Origin: Leptospira saintgironsiae
Lineage (GTDB): Bacteria; Spirochaetota; Leptospiria; Leptospirales; Leptospiraceae
Direction of reading: 5' to 3'
NCBI RefSeq assembly: GCF_002811765.1
Contig: NZ_NPDR01000006.1
Span: 1 to 64,000 of the forward strand
DNA: 64,000 nucleotides
The position numbers and the translations under genes were made by a program. This document shows, piece by piece, positions 7,655 to 17,468 of the stretch. A model generated the notes under the pieces. It did no database searches and was not told the origin of the DNA. It saw nothing but the letters and a program-made list of their open reading frames with translations. Numbering within the stretch: position 1 is the first letter of the stretch; each line of letters begins with the position of its first letter.

Positions 7655-9739
7655 ATGAATTGTAAAAGTTTTATTCTCTATATCATCTTCGCTGCGTTAT
7701 TCGCGAGCTCTTCTTTATCTGCAGAAGATAAAATACAAGTTAGTAAGGATATTGAACGATTACCTTTGGGTAAGTCTGTTTATTATCTGGAAGATCCGGA
7801 AAGGAAATTAACATTCGATGATATTTCTAAGCCGGATGCTGGATCTAAATTCATTAAATCTGATAAAGATTCATTAGATTTTGGACAATTAAATTATAAT
7901 TATTGGTTTCGATTAACGTTCGAAAATGATACTCCCGAGTCTGTTTCTAAACTTGTGGAGATCAATTATAGTAATATAGATATAGCACAATTTTATAAAC
8001 CGAATCCTGATGGTACGTACTCTAAAGAAGAAAGCGGGATGCTTTTCCCTTTTTCTGCCAGAAGTTTTAAAAATAGAAACTTTGTTTATCAGATCGAGCT
8101 GCAACCAGGAGAACAAAAAACTTATTATTTAATGACTTGGACCAGTGGAGGTTTGAATATTCCTCTCACTCTTTGGGACAAGGAAACATTCTCTCAATAC
8201 AATGCGGACGTTCAACATGGTTTAGGTTTATATTATGGAGTGATGATTGTAATGATCCTCTATAATATTTTCATCTTCTTCTCCGTAAGAGATGTGAGTT
8301 ATTTTTATTATGTGAGTTATATTCTTGGATTTTTAGGTATCCAGCTGGTTTTAACCGGTCACGGATTCCAATATTTATGGCCCGGATTTCCTTTTTTACA
8401 AAGGAATTTTTACGTGGTCTTCACTGGGATCTGTATGGCCTCGGTGCTATTGTTCACAAAAAGATTTTTGAACACTAAGGAGAATGTTCCGAGCTGGTTG
8501 GATAAGTCCATGAAGGTGTTAATTGTTGCCCATGGATTAATTGTATTTACTCCACTGGTTTTACCTCCGGAGATTACGGTAAAATTAGCATTAGTACTGA
8601 CACTTCCTGTTCTGATATTTATTCCTGCTGCAACTGTGATTAGCTTCTTGAAAAAATTCCGTCCCGCACGTTATTTTCTTTTGGCATTCACGGTTCTTAC
8701 TATTTCGGGAACAGTAGTAGTTCTTCGTTTTATTAATGTTTTGGGTTCTACTTTCTTAACTGAATACGGATTGTATCTTGGATCTACGATGGAAGTAATT
8801 CTTCTTTCCATTGCTTTAGCAGACCGTATCAATATTATGAAAAAAGAAAAGGAAGAAGCCCAAGCAAAAACTTTAGAGATGCAAAAAATAATCACAGAGT
8901 CTTATGCTAGATTTGTTCCTAAAGACTTTTTGGCTAATTTAGGAAAGGATTCCATTTTGGATGTGAGACTTGGGGATCAAATCCAAAAAGAGATGGCAGT
9001 TCTCTTTAGTGATATTCGTTCTTTTACTACATTGTCTGAACAGATGACTCCTGCTGAGAATTTCAATTTTATCAATTCTTACTTAAGTAGGATGAGCCCG
9101 ATTATCCAAAGGCATAATGGGTTTATAGATAAGTTTATAGGTGATGCGATTATGGCCCTATTTCAAAGAAATGTAATAGATGCAGTATCTGCCGGTGTAG
9201 AAATGCAAAGGTATTTGAAAGAATACAATGAGCATAGAAACAAGCAAGGTTATATTCCTATCCAGATCGGAGTTGGCATACATTCTGGTTCTTTGATGCT
9301 CGGGACAATTGGAGCAGAAGAAAGGTTAGAAGGTACGGTAATTTCCGATACAGTTAACCTGGCTTCTCGAATCGAAAGTCTTACTAAAGTATATGGGTCC
9401 AGAATTGCAGTCAGTGAAAGTACGATTGAAGAAGTTAAAAGAGACGGCAAATTCCATTTCCGCTTTTTAGATAGAGTGAAAGTAAAAGGCAAACAAAAGC
9501 CCGTTTCCGTTTATGAAGTGTTCGATGGAGATGAACCTCAGCACCAAGATCTAAAATTAAAGACCAAAGAATCCTACGAAAAAGGTGTGAAGGCATTTTA
9601 TTCTAATTCATTCGAAGACGCAAAACAAATGTTTGAGAATGTAATCTCAATCTTCCCGGATGATAAGGCCACTCAACTTTACTTAAAACGTTTGTACCCT
9701 GTAACTCATGATCGGAAGTTAGAAGAAGTAGAAGAATAA
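7655..9739 (+). CDS. 7TMR-DISM receptor with class III adenylate cyclase output
   Basis: The 694-aa protein has a signal peptide (1-22), a periplasmic 7TMR-DISM extracellular domain (about 30-180), seven membrane segments (about 190-390), a short coiled linker (393-415) and a class III cyclase domain (about 440-625). Metal aspartates are D453 (LFSDIRSF) and D497 (FIGDAIMALF). K493 and D565 (ISDTVNLASR) are the adenine-specifying pair, and N568 and R572 complete the active site, so cAMP rather than cGMP is predicted. A TPR-like helix pair ends the protein. The ligand is unknown; some DISM domains bind carbohydrate-like molecules. The next gene encodes a paralogous receptor and the one after it a cyclic-nucleotide-gated channel. 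Confidence 0.9.
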   Translation: MNCKSFILYIIFAALFASSSLSAEDKIQVSKDIERLPLGKSVYYLEDPERKLTFDDISKPDAGSKFIKSDKDSLDFGQLNYNYWFRLTFENDTPESVSKLVEINYSNIDIAQFYKPNPDGTYSKEESGMLFPFSARSFKNRNFVYQIELQPGEQKTYYLMTWTSGGLNIPLTLWDKETFSQYNADVQHGLGLYYGVMIVMILYNIFIFFSVRDVSYFYYVSYILGFLGIQLVLTGHGFQYLWPGFPFLQRNFYVVFTGICMASVLLFTKRFLNTKENVPSWLDKSMKVLIVAHGLIVFTPLVLPPEITVKLALVLTLPVLIFIPAATVISFLKKFRPARYFLLAFTVLTISGTVVVLRFINVLGSTFLTEYGLYLGSTMEVILLSIALADRINIMKKEKEEAQAKTLEMQKIITESYARFVPKDFLANLGKDSILDVRLGDQIQKEMAVLFSDIRSFTTLSEQMTPAENFNFINSYLSRMSPIIQRHNGFIDKFIGDAIMALFQRNVIDAVSAGVEMQRYLKEYNEHRNKQGYIPIQIGVGIHSGSLMLGTIGAEERLEGTVISDTVNLASRIESLTKVYGSRIAVSESTIEEVKRDGKFHFRFLDRVKVKGKQKPVSVYEVFDGDEPQHQDLKLKTKESYEKGVKAFYSNSFEDAKQMFENVISIFPDDKATQLYLKRLYPVTHDRKLEEVEE

Positions 9740-9788
9740 CCGGGCACGAACGGCATCTGATCCTGATAAATCACCCGTCATTAGGAAC

Positions 9789-11927
9789 TTGAAAAGGCTA
9801 TTTTATTCTTTCCTAAAGAAGGGAGGAGTAAAATATTCCTACAAACATACTCCAATGTACCTATTCAGGGTTTTCGTTCTAATTTTATGTTTTTCGGCCT
9901 CGTCTTTGTTTTCAGAGGAGGCTATCCCTTTATCTTCACAAGTAGAACGTAAAAGAATTAGTACTGAGGTCTATTTTTTGGAAGATTCTAATAAGGGTCT
10001 TGGTATAGAGAAGGCCTCTTCAGTAGAATATTCCGGAAAATTCAAAAAATCGGATATGGATCCTTTGAATTTCGGACAGACTAACTTCGATTATTGGATC
10101 AAGATTACCCTTAAAAACCCAGAAAAGACACAGATCCGAAAAATATTAGAATTAGATTATACAAATATTGATCGGGTGGACTTTTTTGCGGAGAATAGTT
10201 CCGGCAAACAAGAGTTAGTCAACTCAAGCGGGATGGCTTTTCCTTATCCTGTTCGAAAAGTAAATCACAGAAATTTTATCTATACTTTAGATTTTCAACC
10301 TGAACAAACCCGCACCTTCTATCTCAAGTTGAACACAAGCGGTGGTTTAGTTTTTCCTCTGATACTTTGGAATCCGGAGACATTCTATCATCATAACGCT
10401 GATATTCATTTAGGCCTTGGATTGTATTATGGGATCATGTGTGTGATGATCCTCTATCATTTATTAATATTCTTATCTACTCGAGATATCAGTTATCTAT
10501 TTTTTGTGACCAATATTTTTGGATTTTTCGGGATACAATTGGTTCTTACTGGTCATGGATTTCAATATCTTTGGTCGGAATATCCTGATCTACAGAGGAA
10601 TTTGTATGTAGTCTTTACTGGAATATGTATGTCTTCTTTGGTTTTATTTGCCCAAAAGTTTTTGAATACTGAAGAGAATATAAATCGTAATCTGAATTAT
10701 TCTCTTAATTTTACTTGGGCGCTTCACGCTCTTCTAATATTTTCTCCTTTGTTTTTGCCTCCAGAGTTTACTGTAAAAGTAAGTTTGGCTTTGAGTATTC
10801 TTGCTCCTTCTTTAGTCTTGATTGCGGCTTCTATTTGCTTTTTCAAAAATTATAGACCAGCTAGATACTTCTTATTGGCGTTTAGCTTCTTATGTATTTC
10901 CGGAATGTTCGTGGTTTTAAAATTTGCGAATCTGGTCGGAGTTTCTAATTGGGCAGATGATGGATTGTATATAGGATCTTCTATGTCTGCATTGATATTC
11001 TCATTTGCGTTGGCTGATAAGATCAATATTCTCAAAAAAGAAAAAGAAGATGCACAACGAAAGATTTTTGAAGCCCAAAAAGAAAATCTGGAAATGCAAA
11101 AAACTCTAAACGACTCTTTAGAGTTTTTGGTAATAGAAAGAACCAAAACAATAGAAGAGCAAAAATTAGATATAGAAGCTAAGGCAAAATTGATCGAGAA
11201 GGATCTTGCCATTGCAGGAAAGATCCAGTTTTCACTTCTTCCTTCTGTTCTTCCAAAAGCACATAATGTAAGAATTGCATATAGATGTATTCCTATGCTT
11301 CACGTTGGTGGTGACTTTGTAGACTTGATCTCCGATAGAACAGGTAGAGCGCTCGGAATTTTTATCTGCGATGTGACAGGACATGGAACTGGTGCAGCGA
11401 TGGTTGCTGCAATGGTAAAGATGGCTCTTGCAGATTGGTCCGATTATCTAAGCGATCCAGGATACATGCTTGCAAAAATGAGAGCGCAACTCATGGGAAA
11501 ACTGAACGGAAATTTTGTAACTGCTACTATGATCACATTCTATCCTGAATCAGGAAGGATCTTGATCGCAAACGCAGGACATCCTGAAGCAATATTGATT
11601 CGCAAATCTAATGGGAAACATGAGACTTATCGTCCTTCCGGGATTGCTATCAATGAGTTCTTATCTACTCCTAATTACCAAACTTTAAAGACTGAATTGA
11701 CTAAGGGTGATAAGCTTATCCTTTATACCGATGGTCTTCCTGAAGCAAGATCTAAAGATGGGGACTTTTACGGAGACGATAGATTTTTAGATCTTCTTAA
11801 AAACTTCTCAGAATTAGAGCCTGAACTTTTTTGCAATTCAGTAATCGGTAAGATCCAACATTTCACTGAAGAAGAACAAAGTTCTCATGACGATATGGCA
11901 ATGGTCGTCTTAGAATATCTAGGTTAA
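9789..11927 (+). CDS. 7TMR-DISM receptor with PP2C (SpoIIE-type) phosphatase output
   Basis: This protein (712 aa from the TTG at 9789) shares its whole sensor half with the preceding cyclase, including nearly identical stretches such as IQLVLTGHGFQYLW and VVFTGICM. After seven membrane segments and a coiled coil (about 412-475) it carries a SpoIIE/RsbU-type PP2C domain with GGDF (507-510) and DVTGHG (528-533). Such phosphatases usually act on anti-sigma-factor antagonists. The start is uncertain: the TTG has only a close AGGA, whereas an ATG at 9855 (residue 23) begins a cleaner signal peptide. The gap to the cyclase gene is 49 bp, so co-transcription is likely. It looks like a tandem duplication followed by output-domain exchange. 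Confidence 0.9.
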   Translation: MKRLFYSFLKKGGVKYSYKHTPMYLFRVFVLILCFSASSLFSEEAIPLSSQVERKRISTEVYFLEDSNKGLGIEKASSVEYSGKFKKSDMDPLNFGQTNFDYWIKITLKNPEKTQIRKILELDYTNIDRVDFFAENSSGKQELVNSSGMAFPYPVRKVNHRNFIYTLDFQPEQTRTFYLKLNTSGGLVFPLILWNPETFYHHNADIHLGLGLYYGIMCVMILYHLLIFLSTRDISYLFFVTNIFGFFGIQLVLTGHGFQYLWSEYPDLQRNLYVVFTGICMSSLVLFAQKFLNTEENINRNLNYSLNFTWALHALLIFSPLFLPPEFTVKVSLALSILAPSLVLIAASICFFKNYRPARYFLLAFSFLCISGMFVVLKFANLVGVSNWADDGLYIGSSMSALIFSFALADKINILKKEKEDAQRKIFEAQKENLEMQKTLNDSLEFLVIERTKTIEEQKLDIEAKAKLIEKDLAIAGKIQFSLLPSVLPKAHNVRIAYRCIPMLHVGGDFVDLISDRTGRALGIFICDVTGHGTGAAMVAAMVKMALADWSDYLSDPGYMLAKMRAQLMGKLNGNFVTATMITFYPESGRILIANAGHPEAILIRKSNGKHETYRPSGIAINEFLSTPNYQTLKTELTKGDKLILYTDGLPEARSKDGDFYGDDRFLDLLKNFSELEPELFCNSVIGKIQHFTEEEQSSHDDMAMVVLEYLG

Positions 11928-12009
11928 TTCTTCCTTAATTTTTCAAACAGAAGGCTGTAGAAACGCCTTTGTACAATCCGATATTTAAGTCAGTCCTTAG
12001 GTAAAATAT

Positions 12010-13314
12010 ATGATAAGCTCGAATAATCGCGTTAGGGTATATTGGGATATACTCGTATTCGTTTGTATATTTTGGGCTTCTTTAGAATCTCCTCTTCGGA
12101 TCGTTATCTCTTACGATCAAAACCTTCTTCTTATCAGTATTTACTTTTTCATAGATTCTGTTTTCGGATTGGATATCATATGGAATTGTATCACTCCTGA
12201 GTTTAAAGACGGGAAATGGGTCTTAGTACGTTCTCAAGTGATCCGAGATTACTTAAGATCTTGGTTTATTATAGACCTGATCGCTGCTCTTCCACTTGAA
12301 TATGCCGCATTCAAAATTTTCGGAGTACAACAATCCCAATATCCTTATTTATATTTGGTCTTGGGTATCACTCGTATCTTAAAAGTTTTCAGGATTTCGG
12401 AGATCCTACATAGGATCAATCTTGCATTTCAACCTACACCTGGGGTCTTAAGATTAGTCCTTTTTGGCTTTTGGGTAACTTTGGTCGCTCATTGGTGTGC
12501 AGTTGGTTGGCTGTATATGGACGATCTTCAGGATTATCAAACTGGTCGATCTGAATATATCAGAGCTCTGTATTGGACAGTGACTACTATCGCTACAGTT
12601 GGTTACGGGGATATTACTCCTTCTACGGATGTACAAAGAATATATACAATATTTGTAATGATGCTCGGGGCAGGTGTATATGCTACCGTTATCGGTAATA
12701 TTGCAAGTATATTAGGTAATCTTGATATTACTAAAGCCGCTCAAATGAAAAAAATGGCCCAGGTAGATTCTTTCCTGAAAGCAAGGAATATTCCGGCGGA
12801 TATGCGGAGAAGGGTCCGTGATTATTATATGTACATAATAGATAGGGGCTGGGGAGAAGATGAAAGTCTGCTTTTGAACGATCTTCCTTTATCCTTGAGA
12901 AAAGAAGTAAAAATTCAGTTACATCGAAGTCTATTGGAAAAAGTACCTTTTTTAAAAGGAGCAGATCCTGCTTTAGTAGCTAGTCTCGTATTTTCTTTAA
13001 CACCTACGATCTTTCTGAATGGTGATACAGTTTTCAAAAAAGGCGAGAAGGGTGATTGCCTTTATATTTTAAGCGAAGGCTCCGTAGATATTTTAGGTTC
13101 TGATGACAAAACTGTTTTGTTAAATTTGCAAGAAGGTCAGTTTTTCGGGGAGTTGGCCTTAGTCACTGAGGAACCGAGATCCGCAACGGTTCGAGCTACA
13201 AGTACCTGTGAAATTTATACTTTGAGTAAATCGGATTTTGATCATTCTTTGGAAAGATTTTCAGAATTCAGGTCGGCTATTGAAGAATCCGTTTCTAATC
13301 TGAAAAAATCGTAA
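12010..13314 (+). CDS. Cyclic-nucleotide-gated potassium channel, SthK-like
   Basis: The 434-aa protein has six membrane segments, an S4-like segment with spaced basic residues (about 119-136), a pore loop with the potassium selectivity filter TVGYGD (196-201), an S6 and C-linker region (about 210-310), and a C-terminal cyclic-nucleotide-binding domain (about 320-430). The phosphate-binding cassette is visible as FFGELALV followed by EEPRSATV. The architecture and length match SthK of Spirochaeta thermophila, a cAMP-activated potassium channel (established knowledge). It lies 82 bp downstream of the phosphatase receptor and close to the adenylate cyclase receptor on the same strand. I infer that cAMP from that cyclase may gate it. 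Confidence 0.92.
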   Translation: MISSNNRVRVYWDILVFVCIFWASLESPLRIVISYDQNLLLISIYFFIDSVFGLDIIWNCITPEFKDGKWVLVRSQVIRDYLRSWFIIDLIAALPLEYAAFKIFGVQQSQYPYLYLVLGITRILKVFRISEILHRINLAFQPTPGVLRLVLFGFWVTLVAHWCAVGWLYMDDLQDYQTGRSEYIRALYWTVTTIATVGYGDITPSTDVQRIYTIFVMMLGAGVYATVIGNIASILGNLDITKAAQMKKMAQVDSFLKARNIPADMRRRVRDYYMYIIDRGWGEDESLLLNDLPLSLRKEVKIQLHRSLLEKVPFLKGADPALVASLVFSLTPTIFLNGDTVFKKGEKGDCLYILSEGSVDILGSDDKTVLLNLQEGQFFGELALVTEEPRSATVRATSTCEIYTLSKSDFDHSLERFSEFRSAIEESVSNLKKS

Positions 13315-13349
13315 CTACAATCTTCTCCTTATAATCGTTTCGAAATTAC

Positions 13350-13377
13350 TTGACCGACTCTTAAATTCTGCTAAAAA
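13350..13377 (+). promoter_or_regulatory. Candidate sigma-70-type promoter for the DUF1761 gene
   Basis: TTGACC (13350-13355) and TAAAAA (13372-13377) are separated by 16 bases, followed by an AGGAG ribosome site before the ATG at 13402. The -10 box matches the consensus at only four of six positions. Confidence 0.35.
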
Positions 13378-13401
13378 GCACGAGCTTAAATAGGAGATTT
13401 T

Positions 13402-13842
13402 ATGTTACCGGTAATACCGTTAAATTATTTAGCAATTTTAGTTGGAGTTCTTGCAAACGTAGTGATCGGATTTCTTTGGTTTGGTCCAATTTTCGGTAAG
13501 GTCTGGGCAAAAGAAATGGGCTTGGACAATAAGGAACCTGATAACAAAGCGATGATAAAATCATTGGTTATCATGATCATCGGTTCTTTTTTAACAGCGT
13601 ATGTTTTAGCTCATAGTTTATTTGTATGGAAACCTTCTTCTTGGAATCTTCCTGGAGATGGACCTGCCTGGATGTATGGAGCTTATGCTGCATTCTATAC
13701 TTGGCTAGGTTTCTATATACCAATGCTTTTAGGTTCTGTGGCTTGGGAATCAAAATCATGGAGATTGTTTTTTATCAATGCAGGATATAATTTAGCTTCT
13801 TTAGCTGCTATCGGTCTAATCCTCGCTGTTTGGCCTGCTTAA
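13402..13842 (+). CDS. DUF1761 family membrane protein
   Basis: The 146-aa protein has four predicted membrane helices (about 8-28, 52-72, 90-115, 122-143). Its N-terminus, LNYLAILVGVLANVVIGFLW followed by FGP, fits the DUF1761 family, whose function is unknown. The AGGAGATTTT ribosome site supports the ATG at 13402. A strong hairpin terminator follows at 13870, making this a short transcription unit, possibly from its own promoter at 13350. Confidence 0.8.
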   Translation: MLPVIPLNYLAILVGVLANVVIGFLWFGPIFGKVWAKEMGLDNKEPDNKAMIKSLVIMIIGSFLTAYVLAHSLFVWKPSSWNLPGDGPAWMYGAYAAFYTWLGFYIPMLLGSVAWESKSWRLFFINAGYNLASLAAIGLILAVWPA

Positions 13843-13869
13843 TATAACGATCCACATTTTTAATATTTA

Positions 13870-13904
13870 AAAAAGGGATTCCAAATCGGGATCCCTTTTT
13901 GTAT
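13870..13904 (+). terminator. Intrinsic terminator after the DUF1761 gene
   Basis: AAAAAGGGAT (13870-13879) pairs perfectly with ATCCCTTTTT (13891-13900), with an 11-base loop. The A-run and T-run on the two sides make it potentially bidirectional. Confidence 0.8.
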
Positions 13905-13953
13905 CTTAAGTCAAAATCAAAAATTTCTTTCCGAAGGATATCCGGAAGTTCTC

Positions 13954-16008
13954 TTGAAAAGTAAGCATAACGTACTAATTTTTATTCCCTCTTTGATCGG
14001 AGCTTTTGTTCTATTTGGCTGGTTATTTGATATAGAGATCTTGAAACGACCTAGAGCTTCCATGGTCGCAATGAATCCAACATCTGCACTTTCTTTTGTT
14101 TTTATTGGATTTGCATTGTATCTTAATTTGAATCGGCCTGATTTAAATGTTTCGAAAAATTTGATTCGAATTATCGCGCTATTTGTTCTTTTGATCGGTC
14201 TTTCTAAATTATATTCCATCATCAGTGGATTCGATCTTGGGATGGATAAGATCCTTTTTTCGGAAAAGATAGCAAAGGATATCATCAAAGGTGTTCCGAA
14301 TCGAATGGCTCCGAATACAGCTTTCGATTTTGTAGTACTTGGCTCTGCCATTTTCTTAAGTTCCTTTCGAAAGGATCTTTTAAGTTCTATCTCTAATTAT
14401 CTATGTATTTTAGTACTTTTGATCGGACTTTTTTCGGTCATTGGTTATGTGTATCAGGTCCAGGAGTTTTATGGAATTCTTTCCTTCATTCCTATGGCAA
14501 TTCACACTGCGATTAGTTTTATTTTCTGTTCTTTTGCTCTTTTGCTGATCAACGGACATTCAGGATTTATGAAGGTGTTCACAAGCAAAAGTTCTGGAGG
14601 GATCCTAGCTAGAGTTTTAATTCCATTTTTGATCATTGTCCCTGTTTTGTTCGGATATATTAGGATCTATTTAAACAGGTTAAATCCTGTAAGCTTGGAG
14701 TTGGGAGTAGGGTTCTTGATGACAGGGATCATACTCACATTTTTCGTTTTGGTTTGGTTTGTTGCCACTCAATTAGAAAAATCGGATATAGCAAGAACGG
14801 ATGCGGAGAAAAAACTTTCAGAGCTAAATCAAGAATTAGAGAAATTGGTTAGTTCCAAAACTATGGATCTATTCAAAAGTGAGAATAGATTTAGGACTAT
14901 TTTAGAACAATTTCCTTATCCTGTGTTGACGTATGATCCACAAGGAATTTGCACGGGAGCAAATTTTGCCTGGGAAGAAATGTGGAATACCAGAAGAGAC
15001 GTATTAGTCGATTATAATATATTAAAGGATCCCCAAATAAAAGAAGCTGGCTTTTTTCCTTATGTGGAGAAGGCATTTAGTGGAGAGGCGGCAATGTCCG
15101 AACCTTTTCCTTACGATCCAAAATTAATAGGAAGCTCAGGGAGAGATCGTTGGTTGCAAATGGTACTTTATCCTATAAAAAATACAGCTGGAAATATATT
15201 AGAAGTAATCGTAGTTCATCAAGATATTACCGCGAGTAAAGAAGCGGAAAATGAGATTCGCTTATTGAATAATGATTTAGAAGAAAGAGTAAAAGTTCGA
15301 ACTGAACAATTGGTTTTGGCTAATAAAGAATTGGAATCCTTCTCTTATTCTATCTCTCACGATTTAAGGGCACCAATACGAGGAATCAGTGGTTTCACAC
15401 AGATCTTGATGGAAGACTATGGAGTGAATTTTGATGCGGAAGGGAAAAGAATCATCGGTAAAATTATAGAGAATGCCAAACAGATGGGACAGCTTGTCGA
15501 TGATCTTTTGGAATTTTCCAGGTTAGGAAGAACTGAACTTGCCGAAAGAGAAATTTCCATGAAAGAATTGGCAACTACTGTATATAAAGAATTAATAAAC
15601 TTAGAATCAGGCAGAGAAATTCATTTTGAAATACAAGATATTCCGAATGTTAGAGCGGACCAACCTGCAATACGCCAGCTTTGGGTGAATTTGATCTCTA
15701 ATGCTATCAAATATACTAAAAAGGCAAAATCTTCTATTATCAAAATTGGTTCCATGGAATCAGCAGAAGGAACTGTTTATTATGTAAAAGACAATGGTGC
15801 AGGTTTTAATATGCAGTATTATAATAAACTATTTGGGGTCTTCCAGAGATTACATTCCAATGCAGACTTTGAAGGCACAGGAGTAGGTCTTGCAATTGTT
15901 AAAAGGATTGTCTCTCGTCATGGAGGGGTCGTATGGGCAGAATCCAAAGAAGGGGATGGTGCAACATTCTATTTCACTCTGCCTGGACAAGACCCAAAAT
16001 TAAAGTGA
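13954..16008 (+). CDS. Membrane-bound PAS sensor histidine kinase
   Basis: The 684-aa protein has a membrane domain of about eight helices (1-270), a coiled coil (about 278-305), a PAS domain (about 310-430), a second coiled coil, a HisKA domain with phospho-acceptor H469 in SISHDLRAP, and an ATPase domain with N583 (ISNAIKY), DNGAGF (613-618) and GTGVGLAI (641-648). The kinase core resembles phytochrome-type kinases. No response regulator is adjacent, so the partner is unknown. The start is TTG at 13954 with a weak GGAAG site; a later start is possible. Its 3' end overlaps the convergent cytochrome gene by nine bases. Confidence 0.88.
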   Translation: MKSKHNVLIFIPSLIGAFVLFGWLFDIEILKRPRASMVAMNPTSALSFVFIGFALYLNLNRPDLNVSKNLIRIIALFVLLIGLSKLYSIISGFDLGMDKILFSEKIAKDIIKGVPNRMAPNTAFDFVVLGSAIFLSSFRKDLLSSISNYLCILVLLIGLFSVIGYVYQVQEFYGILSFIPMAIHTAISFIFCSFALLLINGHSGFMKVFTSKSSGGILARVLIPFLIIVPVLFGYIRIYLNRLNPVSLELGVGFLMTGIILTFFVLVWFVATQLEKSDIARTDAEKKLSELNQELEKLVSSKTMDLFKSENRFRTILEQFPYPVLTYDPQGICTGANFAWEEMWNTRRDVLVDYNILKDPQIKEAGFFPYVEKAFSGEAAMSEPFPYDPKLIGSSGRDRWLQMVLYPIKNTAGNILEVIVVHQDITASKEAENEIRLLNNDLEERVKVRTEQLVLANKELESFSYSISHDLRAPIRGISGFTQILMEDYGVNFDAEGKRIIGKIIENAKQMGQLVDDLLEFSRLGRTELAEREISMKELATTVYKELINLESGREIHFEIQDIPNVRADQPAIRQLWVNLISNAIKYTKKAKSSIIKIGSMESAEGTVYYVKDNGAGFNMQYYNKLFGVFQRLHSNADFEGTGVGLAIVKRIVSRHGGVVWAESKEGDGATFYFTLPGQDPKLK

Positions 16009-17463
16009 TTCCAGAAATTTAACCAGTTGGTCTCTTTGTGAAGGAGAAAGTTCTAATATATATTGTTTACTCCTCTCTGCTTCTCCCCCATGCCATAGGA
16101 CTGCTTCCATGAAACTTTCTGCCCTTCCATCATGCAATAATTGTAATGTTCCATTTACCTTAGAAACTAAACCGATCCCCCAAAGAGGAGGAGTTCTCCA
16201 TTCTCTTCCAGAAGCTAAGTGATCAGGTCTTCCGTCTTTCAGACCTTCTCCCATATCATGTAATAAAAGATCTGTATAAGGCCGGATAGTTTGCCCTGAG
16301 ATCTCTGGAGCTCCGAGAATATTACCCGTTACTAATTTAGAGATATGGCAAGAATTACATCCTGCTTTGAAAAAGATCTGTTTCCCTGCAATAGTTTCGG
16401 AAGAAGAAGGCGATCTTCTTGCGGGAACTGCGATCAACCTCATATATTTTACCATCATATCTATTTTAGTAGGATTCAACTCAGGTAAGGTGCCATGAGG
16501 AGAAGAATCACATGCAGTTTGGGAAGAAGTGCAATTCTTAAAAGGAAAAAGAGGACTGGTCACTCCTATATCTTCTAAGAATGCCCGAGAACCTTGTTGT
16601 TTCAAGTTTGGTTCGTTTGCTTTCCATCCGAATCTACCTATCTTAATGCTTCCTGTTTCAATATCTGGAATCAAATTGATCCTTCCAGAAATTCCATCTA
16701 AATTGAGATCATATTCATCTTGAAGAGCTAATAAAGTATCATCAGGTATTGCTTCTAGTAATCCCATTCCGATTACCTTAGAAGTATTTCTAAGAGAGTA
16801 GATTTCTCCCTCCGAAGCCAAAGGCCCGTAATTTAGATTGGAAAATTCTACTTTAGGCTTTCTTAATGTGTAAGAGGTACCGTCTCTTAAAACTCCATCT
16901 ATTTGAGAATAAGAAACGGATACCTTTCCTTCTGCGGGAACACCGCTTAATGAAAATGGTTGGAATTGACCTCCGTAATTTGGATCGTTACTTAGTCTTA
17001 CTAACGCAGTTAACATTATCTCAGTCGGCCCAGAAGGTACTTTTCCGATTCCGTTTCCCACATGACAGGCTAAACAAGAATTCGCATTGAATAGAGGTCC
17101 GAGTCCTCTTCTATCAATCTGGCCTGAACTTGAATTTTCCCAAGGGACTTCAAAGACTGATTGCCCCACTGTAAAATCTGAAATTTTATCCAGGGGAAGT
17201 CCAGAGGGGAATTGTAAATACGCCCTGGAGGTAAAATCGTAAGAGGTCATACCTTTACCTCCGGACAATTCTTCTCCTTCTTCATATTCCCAGGAATCCA
17301 ATTGGTCTCTGGATATGGAAACCAATGGATAGATTTCTGAAAATCCGCAAGTCAAGTTTTGAGGGTCACAGTTCCCATTCCCAAAAACTTGTTTTCCAAG
17401 TTCGGAACATCCTATTAGAAAAACAGAAAATGCTAATATAATTCTTTGAATATTAATCGCCAC
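16000..17463 (-). CDS. Di-heme c-type cytochrome lipoprotein (DHOR family)
   Basis: This 487-aa protein starts with a lipoprotein signal (lipobox LIGC, Cys19) and carries two haem c attachment sites, CLACH (130-134) and CNSCH (369-373), in the arrangement of the di-haem thiol oxidoreductase-like family. It should be anchored at the outer side of the inner membrane or in the outer membrane and handle electron transfer; the substrate is unknown. The start is GTG at 17463, five bases after the stop of the RCC1 lipoprotein, without an obvious ribosome site, so coupled translation is likely. Being an operon with the RCC1 protein suggests the two work at the same surface. Confidence 0.85.
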   Translation of the reverse strand: MAINIQRIILAFSVFLIGCSELGKQVFGNGNCDPQNLTCGFSEIYPLVSISRDQLDSWEYEEGEELSGGKGMTSYDFTSRAYLQFPSGLPLDKISDFTVGQSVFEVPWENSSSGQIDRRGLGPLFNANSCLACHVGNGIGKVPSGPTEIMLTALVRLSNDPNYGGQFQPFSLSGVPAEGKVSVSYSQIDGVLRDGTSYTLRKPKVEFSNLNYGPLASEGEIYSLRNTSKVIGMGLLEAIPDDTLLALQDEYDLNLDGISGRINLIPDIETGSIKIGRFGWKANEPNLKQQGSRAFLEDIGVTSPLFPFKNCTSSQTACDSSPHGTLPELNPTKIDMMVKYMRLIAVPARRSPSSSETIAGKQIFFKAGCNSCHISKLVTGNILGAPEISGQTIRPYTDLLLHDMGEGLKDGRPDHLASGREWRTPPLWGIGLVSKVNGTLQLLHDGRAESFMEAVLWHGGEAERSKQYILELSPSQRDQLVKFLESL

Positions 17464-17468
17464 TTATA

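Noticed and set aside
11951..11969. AAGGC/GCCTT hairpin after the phosphatase receptor as a terminator
   Set aside because: Only five base pairs and no U-run; too weak to call.
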